This document shows positions 1-4,819 of a stretch of DNA of 7,706 nucleotides, in pieces (position 1 is the stretch's first letter; every line of letters begins with the position of its first letter). The notes under the pieces were generated by a model, which was not told the origin of the DNA, searched no databases, and worked only from the letters and a program-made list of their open reading frames with translations. Where the stretch lies: contig CAZTLI010000259.1 in NCBI GenBank assembly GCA_964614375.1, forward strand, positions 1 through 7,706, given 5' to 3'. The translations under genes and the position numbers were made by a program. This stretch comes from CAZTLI01 sp964614375 (GTDB lineage: Bacteria; Chloroflexota; Anaerolineae; Aggregatilineales; Phototrophicaceae).

Positions 1-51
1 TTTTTGTTGGGCGTCACTGTGGACGCTGAATACGACTTTGTTCTTGCTCAT
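1..51 (-). CDS. 5' end of an unidentified gene (partial, runs off left edge)
   Basis: Only the first 17 codons lie in the window. They read MSKNKVVFSVHSDAQQK from an ATG at 51-49, and no stop is reached before the edge. The start is well supported: GGAGG sits at 63-59 with a 7-base spacer, one of the two best ribosome binding sites in the window. The visible residues (polar start, then VVFSV which could open a beta strand) are too few to name a family, and I see no signal peptide. The 9-codon reading frame at 77-48 ends in TGA overlapping this ATG (ATGA), so translational coupling is possible. The upstream 190 bases hold several inverted repeats that could form a structured leader. A longer overlapping frame through 295 was rejected because it ignores this ribosome binding site. 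Confidence 0.65.
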   Translation of the reverse strand, partial: MSKNKVVFSVHSDAQQK

Positions 52-58
52 GATGATG

Positions 59-63
59 CCTCC
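59..63 (-). promoter_or_regulatory. Strong Shine-Dalgarno site for the gene starting at 51
   Basis: On the minus strand the sequence reads CTTGGAGGCATCATCATG, with GGAGG 7 bases from the ATG. This decides the start of the partial gene at the left edge and argues against the longer overlapping frame. Confidence 0.7.
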
Positions 64-81
64 AAGTTGATGACCATAATA

Positions 82-240
82 CGGCGCTACCTGAAAACCT
101 GACCCATTCAGGAAAACATCCACCGGTAACAGTTGCGATTGTAGCGCCACCCGTTAAAACGTGCGGCTGCCAGCTGACTTCAGTCTCTGGCGGGGCAAAC
201 GACACCTTGCACAAAAGTGTCAGGTTCTCAGCGGCGCTAC
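82..240 (-). repeat. Nested inverted/direct repeats, candidate structured 5' leader
   Basis: Read as minus-strand RNA, in order, there are five segments. A (240-233) is GUAGCGCC, B (231-219) is CUGAGAACCUGAC, C (148-141) is GGCGCUAC, D (103-91) is GUCAGGUUUUCAG, and E (90-83) is GUAGCGCC. B pairs with D over 13 bases including one G-U pair. C can pair with either A (8 bases, extendable by 3 past a bulged G) or E (8 bases), but not both. That is the arrangement of a switching leader or attenuator. It could instead be remnants of a dispersed DNA repeat. I do not recognise a known riboswitch consensus. The pairing is seen directly; the regulatory meaning is inference. Confidence 0.35.
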
Positions 241-253
241 CAATAAAATCTTT

Positions 254-262
254 ATTAAACCA
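254..262 (-). promoter_or_regulatory. Possible extended -10 box for the left-edge gene
   Basis: The minus strand reads TGGTTTAAT (262-254), an extended -10 form (TGn followed by TTTAAT). No good -35 hexamer sits at the usual distance. If used, transcription would start near 247, just upstream of the first pairing segment of the repeat-rich leader. Confidence 0.25.
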
Positions 263-364
263 AAAGACACAAAGCGCACACAGCAAAGAATTCAAGATTA
301 CAATGTTTCATTCTGTGTCCGCTGTGCCCCCTGCGGTTCAATCGTTCCCTTCAAGCCTACAATA

Positions 365-377
365 TGACGTAACGTCA
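365..377. repeat. Palindrome TGACGT-A-ACGTCA
   Basis: A perfect 6-base inverted repeat with a single central base, 30 bases past the glycosyltransferase stop codon. As RNA it can form only a 5-bp stem with a 3-base loop and has no U-run after it, so it is a poor terminator. A dimeric regulator site is possible but unproven. Confidence 0.35.
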
Positions 378-406
378 GGTTCAAGGGTGATTTTGCCAGA
401 TTTAAA

Positions 407-1138
407 TTAGGGCGTATCAATGACGGGGGCGCGGCGCAGCAAGTTGATGAGGATGGCAAGGATGACCTTCACCATATAATACGCCGAGCGCGCGGGCGTA
501 ATCGACGAGGTGCCATGTTCACGGGCACGCATCGCCACCGGGATTTCTTTCATACGCAGTCCGGCGCGATGCAAAATGACGATGGCTTCCGGTTCGGGAT
601 AGTCGTGCGGATAAAGACGGGCGAAGAGGGCAATCGCGCGCTGATTGAATGCCGCAAAGCCGGATGTCGGGTCGGTCACGCGCTGCCCGGTGATGGCAGT
701 CAATAGCCGGGATAGGATACCGATTCCCAACCGCCGCGCCAGGGACGAACCATAACCCCGTCCCGCGCCTAAAAAGCGCGACCCGATGACGACATCTGCT
801 TCGCCCGTTTGAATGGTGTCGATGAGGCGGTGAATGTCTTCGGCGACATGCTGCCCATCGCCATCGTTGCGGATGACCAGCTGATAGCCATGTGCCGCCG
901 CGAATTGAAAACCCGTCTGCACGCCCGCGCCAATGCCGACATTATAGGGCAGGTGCAGGACAATCGCGCCCGCCGCCGCCGCTTCTTCGCCTGTGGTATC
1001 GGTTGAGCCATCGTTGATGACGACAATATCGGCCTCCGGCACGCAGCGACGGATATTGCCCACCGTCGTGGCGATATTGCCCGCCTCATTATAGGCCGGG
1101 AGGATGATCAGCATCCGGGATGAAGGCTGTTGGCTCAT
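407..1138 (-). CDS. Family 2 glycosyltransferase, dolichyl-phosphate-mannose-synthase type
   Basis: A 243-residue GT-A fold transferase, predicted to move a sugar from a nucleotide sugar to a polyprenyl-phosphate or glycan acceptor at the inner face of the membrane. Seen in order: PAYNEAG at 14-20 and INDGSTD at 41-47 (nucleotide binding), DGD at 92-94 (the metal-binding DxD) within NDGDGQH, DPTSGF at 156-161, and EPE at 182-184. REHGTSSI at 206-213 precedes a hydrophobic C-terminal stretch (about 219-234) that probably lies on the membrane rather than spanning it as a multi-helix domain. The length fits single-domain DPM-like enzymes. The start ATG follows the upstream nucleotidase stop by 12 bases with only a weak CGG-type ribosome site, so coupled translation is likely. 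Sugar and acceptor cannot be told from sequence. As I recall, relatives are often paired with a DUF2304 membrane protein, which is absent here. Confidence 0.9.
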   Translation of the reverse strand: MSQQPSSRMLIILPAYNEAGNIATTVGNIRRCVPEADIVVINDGSTDTTGEEAAAAGAIVLHLPYNVGIGAGVQTGFQFAAAHGYQLVIRNDGDGQHVAEDIHRLIDTIQTGEADVVIGSRFLGAGRGYGSSLARRLGIGILSRLLTAITGQRVTDPTSGFAAFNQRAIALFARLYPHDYPEPEAIVILHRAGLRMKEIPVAMRAREHGTSSITPARSAYYMVKVILAILINLLRRAPVIDTP

Positions 1139-1150
1139 AATCCGGTTCGT

Positions 1151-2158
1151 TTAATCACCATTCAGGACATGCTGCACTGCTTCAAGCACATGATCGTGTA
1201 TCAGGCCGTTGCTGACGATTATGCCGGTATGCGGCAGCAGTCTGCCCTGCGAAAAATCCAGCGGCGTGCCATCAACATCCGTCACCCTGCCGCCCGCTGC
1301 CAATACCAGCGCGGCGCCTGCGGCATGATCCCACGCTTTATGGGCATAATCGCTGCCTTCACGCGGCAGCCGCATATACAGGTCGGCGCTGCCCTCTGCG
1401 ACCAGCGCATACTTTTCCATACTGTCCAATTCCATGAGCGGCGATTCAGCCAGTCCAGCAGCTTCACGCACTTGCGCCATCCGCGCTTTGCTGGCGTGTT
1501 CTTTTTCCACACTCTGCACGATGCGAATGGCTTCAGCCGTGTCGCGCTCCGAGACAGCTATCCGCACCGCATCCCCACCCTGCAACGGCTCACGATAGGC
1601 CGTGCCATCCAGCGCATAAAACAGCGCGCCTTCGCTGTCGTTATAGCCGGGTGCAGCCATGATTCCGCCCACAAGGTCGCCCCGTTCGACAATGCCAATC
1701 GCAATCGCATAGTGCCGCAGCGCCAGAAAACCCTTCGTGCCATCAATCGGGTCAATCACCCAGGTGCGCGCCGCGTGCCGGGACTTGCCATGATCCAGCC
1801 ATGCGACAATATCATCTTGCGAGGCGTTGCGATCCAGCGCGTGGGTGAGCAGTTCCATCACCTCGATTTTCTGTTCATCGGAGACCAGATTGAGGTACTG
1901 TTCGCCCTGTTCTTCAGCAATCACCGCATCATCCGGGAAGGCTTGCCTCAGCGCGCGACAAATCAGCGCCTGCGACCCATAATCGGCGATAGTCACCGGT
2001 TCTTTGCCGAGTTTTTCGCTGCTGACGAGATGATTGCGCTGCACCTGTTCGCACAGGGTCGCCGCCTGCCGTACCGCTTCAATGACTAAATCAATACTCA
2101 CCGCCTGCTCCATCGCACTGTGACGTAATAGAATTAACTGTAATCTCTTGCGTGCCAT
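1151..2158 (-). CDS. 3'(2'),5'-bisphosphate nucleotidase, HAL2/CysQ type
   Basis: A cytoplasmic metal-dependent phosphatase of the inositol monophosphatase superfamily. HAL2-type members remove the 3'-phosphate of PAP (or PAPS), a by-product of sulfate assimilation and sulfotransfer. From the first Met, the motifs are VTIADYGSQ around D59, AEEQGE with E82/E83, and WVIDPIDGTKGF with D136 and D139 (metal ligands and the family signature). WDHAAGA with D277 completes the set. The insertion between the EE and DPIDGT motifs and the KGF after DGT favour the HAL2 group over plain inositol monophosphatases. Full length is 335 residues from 2158. Met16 (2113) gives MEQAVSIDLVIEAVRQ, which matches the usual N-terminus better; neither start has a clear ribosome site. 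It is followed by the glycosyltransferase after 12 bases, probably co-transcribed. No sulfate assimilation genes are in the window, so substrate is inferred from family only. Confidence 0.88.
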   Translation of the reverse strand: MARKRLQLILLRHSAMEQAVSIDLVIEAVRQAATLCEQVQRNHLVSSEKLGKEPVTIADYGSQALICRALRQAFPDDAVIAEEQGEQYLNLVSDEQKIEVMELLTHALDRNASQDDIVAWLDHGKSRHAARTWVIDPIDGTKGFLALRHYAIAIGIVERGDLVGGIMAAPGYNDSEGALFYALDGTAYREPLQGGDAVRIAVSERDTAEAIRIVQSVEKEHASKARMAQVREAAGLAESPLMELDSMEKYALVAEGSADLYMRLPREGSDYAHKAWDHAAGAALVLAAGGRVTDVDGTPLDFSQGRLLPHTGIIVSNGLIHDHVLEAVQHVLNGD

Positions 2159-2177
2159 TGTGCAACGGTGAGAAGAG

Positions 2178-2191
2178 CGCGTTTAAACGCG
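2178..2191. repeat. 14-base perfect palindrome between two minus-strand genes
   Basis: CGCGTTTAAACGCG is its own reverse complement. It lies in the 69-base gap between the isochorismatase-family stop and the nucleotidase start. As RNA it gives a 5-bp stem with a UUAA loop and no following U-run, so it is a weak terminator at best. It may be an operator or a processing site for the nucleotidase transcript. Confidence 0.5.
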
Positions 2192-2227
2192 AAGGCGCGA
2201 AGATACCCGGTTTTGCAACAGAATCGG

Positions 2228-2782
2228 CTATCCCAAAATCTGCGTGGTGGTGAGGACGGTGGCAAATTCACCGTGCAAATTCGCCAGCGCTATATCATGC
2301 ACCAACTGCGCGGGATAGTGTGTGCCATTGTGCCCCACACGGTCAAAGGTGGCGGTGGCATCATCGACAACATACACCCTATAACCCAGATTGCCCGCCA
2401 TCCGCACCGTGGTCGAAACACAGTGATTGGTCGTCAGGCCGACGCATAGGAGCGTGTCTATCCCCTGTTGGCGCAGTCGGGCGTCCAAATCTGTACCGAT
2501 GAAGGCGCTGTTGACCTGTTTGCCGATAACGGGTTCGTCACCCAGCGGCGCGACAATGGGTTGAATGGCATTGCCCGCCTGACCGGGACGCAGCGGCGAG
2601 TCGGGTTCGGTGCTGTGGTGCTGAATATGAACTATCGGACGGCCTGTATCGCGCCACGCCGTGAGCAAACGCGCCATATTGGTCTCGGCCTGTGGGTTAT
2701 TGCGCGCGCCCCACTGCGGGTCTGCAAAACCTTGCTGCACATCAATCAATATCAGCGCGGTATTGTTGGGTAACGATGACAT
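2228..2782 (-). CDS. Isochorismatase-family cysteine hydrolase
   Basis: A 184-residue cytosolic hydrolase of the isochorismatase-like superfamily, whose members cleave amide or enol-ether bonds (nicotinamidase, N-carbamoyl hydrolases, true isochorismatase). The triad is visible: D14 in ALILIDVQQGF, K88 in GKQVNSAF, and C121 in GLTTNHCVSTT. The GLTTNHC sequence marks the broad 'cysteine hydrolase' group; I do not see the metal-site pattern expected of nicotinamidase, and the aspartate in place of cysteine of classical isochorismatases is absent. The start is set by GGAGG at 2794-2790, 7 bases from the ATG at 2782. A longer frame to 2821 adds 13 residues with no support. It is the third minus-strand gene counting from the glycosyltransferase, with a 69-base gap below it and 158 above. 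Substrate unknown. Confidence 0.9.
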   Translation of the reverse strand: MSSLPNNTALILIDVQQGFADPQWGARNNPQAETNMARLLTAWRDTGRPIVHIQHHSTEPDSPLRPGQAGNAIQPIVAPLGDEPVIGKQVNSAFIGTDLDARLRQQGIDTLLCVGLTTNHCVSTTVRMAGNLGYRVYVVDDATATFDRVGHNGTHYPAQLVHDIALANLHGEFATVLTTTQILG

Positions 2783-2789
2783 GGGTGTT

Positions 2790-2794
2790 CCTCC
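2790..2794 (-). promoter_or_regulatory. Shine-Dalgarno site deciding the hydrolase start
   Basis: The minus strand reads GGAGGAACACCCATG, with GGAGG 7 bases from the ATG at 2782-2780. It selects this Met over the upstream in-frame ATG at 2821. Confidence 0.75.
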
Positions 2795-2871
2795 AAATTC
2801 ACAGGCTATGACCGACAGCATGTGTGGCGAAATAGACTCTTGTTGGACGGTGAGATCGCATTTTAGCCGCC

Positions 2872-2930
2872 AGCGCTTCAGCTTAAAACGGGAAAGATTT
2901 GCTTGCTGATAGCTGAATTGCAGAGGCGCT
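2872..2930 (-). repeat. Long imperfect inverted repeat after the acetyltransferase stop
   Basis: TTCAGCT (2877-2883) is inverted by AGCTGAA (2911-2917), and the flanking AGCGC (2872-2876) by GCGCT (2926-2930) after an 8-base bulge. It begins 10 bases beyond the acetyltransferase stop on that gene's strand. It has a loop of 27 bases and no clean U-tract, so it is a possible 3'-end structure rather than a textbook terminator. Confidence 0.3.
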
Positions 2931-2940
2931 GTGATTCGGA

Positions 2941-3429
2941 CTAATCCATGTCACCGAGCAATTTCTCAACGATGACGACATCGCGCCAGACGCCATCCAA
3001 CTGACCATGTTTTTCATAGATGCCGACCTGCCGAAAACCCAACCGTGCCATTAGAGTCAGGCTGGCGACATTTTCCGGGAAGATGCGCGACACCAATTTC
3101 CAGAATCCAGCGGCTTCGGCGGCGGTAATGAGGGCGCGCATAGCGACTTCACCCGCGCCGCGTCCGCGCGCAGCCCGCGCCACATACACCGAATACTCGG
3201 CGATGCCCGCATAACAGTCACGCGGTCTATAGGTCGAGGTCGAGGCAAAGGCGACAATCGTATCATCATCTTCCACGACGACCACCGGATGACGCCCATT
3301 GAACCACGCTCGGATGTCGTCGGCGGTGCGTTCGCGGGTCTCAAAGGTGGCGATGCGGTCTGCGATGCCTTCATTGTAGATTCGGGCGATGGCGTCAACG
3401 TCGGCGGGGGTGGCGGGGCGACTGTGCAT
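2941..3429 (-). CDS. GNAT N-acetyltransferase, ArsN1/phosphinothricin-acetyltransferase type
   Basis: A 162-residue acetyl-CoA-dependent N-acetyltransferase. The opening RPATPADVDAIARIYN and FETRERTADDIRAWF, then YRPRDCYAGIAEYSVYVA (about 67-84), match the PAT/Bar-like group. Next come the acyl-CoA pyrophosphate loop RGRGAG (88-93), FWKLVSRIFPEN (109-120) and EKHGQLDGVWRDVVIVEKLL near the C-terminus. From memory the closest named group is ArsN1, which acetylates the glutamate mimic arsinothricin; phosphinothricin and methionine sulfoximine are other known substrates of the wider group. The start ATG has AGGA about 9 bases upstream. The length is normal and no motif is missing. No arsenic gene (arsM, arsR, arsP) is next to it, so a resistance role is inferred from family only; a housekeeping amino-acid N-acetyltransferase is the alternative. 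Confidence 0.85.
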   Translation of the reverse strand: MHSRPATPADVDAIARIYNEGIADRIATFETRERTADDIRAWFNGRHPVVVVEDDDTIVAFASTSTYRPRDCYAGIAEYSVYVARAARGRGAGEVAMRALITAAEAAGFWKLVSRIFPENVASLTLMARLGFRQVGIYEKHGQLDGVWRDVVIVEKLLGDMD

Positions 3430-3732
3430 GGTCTATTTTCCTGCGTGTAATCCGCAGACACTGTAGCAGGCGCGCCAACCCCGGCATAGAGCCATTGTGT
3501 ACAGGGAGCAGCGGCACTCTGCTGGCGGAAAAGTACAAAAAATAGGTTGTTGCCTTGATTGCTAGTTGAAGAAACATTCACATCAAAGCAATCTGGTTTG
3601 CCATAAACAGAGGGGCTAGCATTCCAGCTTAAAAATAGTCACTTGCTGCAATAGTCGTGCTTTTGCTGACGCGCTGACAGGCTGAACTGCTGACTGGCAA
3701 TCAGCGTGTTGTTATGTATCCGTAAAAGTCGG
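3430..3732. other. 303-base intergenic region, no gene seen
   Basis: This lies between the acetyltransferase start and the stop of the small membrane protein, both on the minus strand. I find no reading frame with a plausible start and protein-like composition. The half near the membrane protein is AT-richer and holds an AATAGTC direct repeat (3634-3640, 3650-3656) and a four-copy 8-base-period repeat (3665-3696). No convincing promoter pair for the acetyltransferase was found by eye. Confidence 0.5.
3665..3696. repeat. Short tandem repeat, four 8-base units GCTGANNN
   Basis: GCTGAC, GCTGAC, GCTGAA and GCTGAC begin at 3665, 3673, 3681 and 3689, exactly 8 bases apart. The inverse core TCAGC follows at 3701-3705, so the last unit can fold as GCTGA/TCAGC. 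It lies in the gap past the 3' end of the small membrane protein gene. Confidence 0.6.
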
Positions 3733-4101
3733 CTACCTGGGACTGCGAAAGCTCTGCACGATGAAGACGACGCCAGCGAAGAGCATGAGCAGCGCCACCG
3801 CACCACCCATTAACGCAACGACAATTTGTCTGCCGATCCGAATATCCAGCACATCGAACCATGCCATCAACACGATGACCAGCAACGCCCCACCAAACAG
3901 CAGCGCCTTGATGCCATCCCAGAATAGTTTCTGCCGTCTTTCCGAACGCACGCGCGTTATCAGTAAGCTGGCGACATCTTGCGGCACGCCTTTGTCGGTC
4001 ATCATGGCGATAATTTCGGTTCGCGTCAGCCCTTTATTGTCGAGCCGCGCAATCGCATCTTCTAAATCTTCTAGCTGTTGTATTTTCGACTTTTTCGCCA
4101 T
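3733..4101 (-). CDS. Small two-helix membrane protein, function unknown
   Basis: A 122-residue protein I cannot assign to a named family. The N-terminal 60 residues are charged and helical, with a pattern (DLEDAIARLDNKGLTRTEI, then MTDKGVPQDVASLLITRV) suggestive of a compact three-helix UBA-like or HTH-like bundle. Two hydrophobic segments follow at about 64-82 and 92-116, separated by a short WFDVLDIRIGRQ loop, so both ends should lie on the same side of the membrane, probably the cytoplasm given the Lys/Arg-rich N-terminus. There is no signal peptide and no catalytic motif. The start ATG has only a weak GGGA upstream. The neighbour 127 bases upstream on the same strand is the STAS-like gene. 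Protein-like composition and helix periodicity support it as real. Confidence 0.75.
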   Translation of the reverse strand: MAKKSKIQQLEDLEDAIARLDNKGLTRTEIIAMMTDKGVPQDVASLLITRVRSERRQKLFWDGIKALLFGGALLVIVLMAWFDVLDIRIGRQIVVALMGGAVALLMLFAGVVFIVQSFRSPR

Positions 4102-4228
4102 TCAGCAGTATCCCAGCGCCGGGAGTAGTGTCCCTCTAAATGAAGGTGTTATGTGTACCCACTGCACTGTATCGCATTTTTGTCCGTGCGGTCACGTTTG
4201 CAGGTCAAGGGTTGAGGACGCCATCCAC

Positions 4229-4627
4229 TCAGGCGACATTGCCATTGGGTCTGCGATCATAGTTGGCGATGATGGCTTTTGCATCGCTGATAGATTCCAC
4301 AAAAAACAGGTTTCTCCCTGCGCGCGGCACAATCCCTATCACCGTGCCCACAATCACCCGGAATAAACCGCTGGCACGGATATAAATCAATAATCGGCGG
4401 TTGGCGGGAATGTGGCGACTGAGGTTGATAAGGGTTGTGAACATTCGCATTGGGATGAACTGCCCGCCACTCATATCCATGATGATGTCAACATGATGCG
4501 CGACTGACCCCATCAACTGGCGGCGCTGCTGGACGGCGGCGGTAAAATCGCGATGTGTCCAACGCCCGGCACATGTGACCATGATGATGGTCTTTTCGGG
4601 GTTGTCCCACTGAACTGTGATAGGCAT
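4229..4627 (-). CDS. STAS/SpoIIAA-like protein, function unknown
   Basis: A 132-residue soluble protein with the alternating strand-helix order of SpoIIAA/STAS-like domains. Strand TIIMVTCAGRWT (13-24) is followed by helix HRDFTAAVQQRRQLM, strand VDIIMDMSG (46-54), a helix around 61-72, strand RLLIYIRAS, helix LFRVIVGTVIGIV, strand NLFFVES, and a final helix. The xG-x-W-T after the first strand and a partly buried aspartate-serine (D51, S53) are typical of the looser SpoIIAA-like group. The D-S-S/T phosphorylation signature of anti-sigma antagonists is not evident. Proposed roles would be protein-protein interaction or lipid binding, but this is a fold guess only. The start ATG has AGAGG 12 bases upstream (unusually far), which itself lies in a small AGAGG-GTAT-CCTCT inverted repeat. 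It is divergent from the gene at 4820. Confidence 0.65.
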   Translation of the reverse strand: MPITVQWDNPEKTIIMVTCAGRWTHRDFTAAVQQRRQLMGSVAHHVDIIMDMSGGQFIPMRMFTTLINLSRHIPANRRLLIYIRASGLFRVIVGTVIGIVPRAGRNLFFVESISDAKAIIANYDRRPNGNVA

Positions 4628-4751
4628 AGAGAGGGTATCCTCTACGTGAGAATATCAAAGTGAGGACGATAATTGTACTCCCGTCATGCCCCCTCCACTA
4701 GGGACAACACAGACTGGCCTTATCCTGAAGACTGGATAGCGCACAACTGTG

Positions 4752-4757
4752 TATAAT
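4752..4757 (+). promoter_or_regulatory. Perfect -10 box (TATAAT) for the gene at 4820
   Basis: TATAAT lies in the 192-base divergent intergenic region, preceded by TG dinucleotides (TGTG immediately upstream), so it resembles but does not exactly match an extended -10. No TTGACA-like -35 is found at 16-18 bases. It predicts a transcript start near 4764 and a leader of about 55 bases. Confidence 0.45.
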
Positions 4758-4819
4758 AGAGGCACAGCATCCCACATGATCGTACTCATTTTCTGTTGTT
4801 AGACCATCCGAGGTAGACG

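Larger units (their letters stand above)
52..406. other. 355-base intergenic region, no convincing gene; repeat-rich putative leader
   Basis: This lies between the start of the left-edge gene and the stop of the glycosyltransferase, both on the minus strand. No reading frame here has a credible start with a ribosome binding site, apart from a 9-codon leader-like frame at 77-48. The part from 82 to 240 contains GGCGCTAC in alternating orientation (83-90, 141-148 inverted, 233-240) and a 13-base inverted repeat (91-103 with 219-231). There is also a small hairpin CCTGA/TCAGG (98-102 with 108-112) and another GACAC/GTGTC (201-205 with 217-221). The outer part holds a TGACGT-A-ACGTCA palindrome at 365-377. 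I infer a 5' leader of the left-edge gene plus the downstream end of the glycosyltransferase transcript. Confidence 0.5.

Noticed and set aside
14..295. 93-codon minus-strand frame with a stretch (ENLTLLCKVSFAPPETEVSW) that looks like an Ig domain
   Set aside because: It overlaps, in another frame, the start at 51 that has a strong ribosome site. Its own start has no ribosome site, and the Ig-like look is short and probably chance.
1130..2089. 319-codon plus-strand frame
   Set aside because: A shadow of the nucleotidase gene on the other strand. Its composition (His, Arg, Gln rich) is unlike a real protein, and the opposite strand shows all family motifs.
2228..2821. Longer form of the hydrolase starting at 2821
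   Set aside because: The extra 13 residues have no ribosome site, and Met14 follows GGAGG at the right distance.
3057..3581. 174-codon minus-strand frame overlapping the acetyltransferase
   Set aside because: A different frame of the same strand, proline and serine rich, with no domain. The overlapping GNAT frame carries conserved motifs throughout.
3761..4366. 201-codon plus-strand frame spanning two genes and the gap between them
   Set aside because: It is antisense to the small membrane protein and part of the STAS-like gene, is rich in Ser, Cys and Pro, and has no ribosome site.
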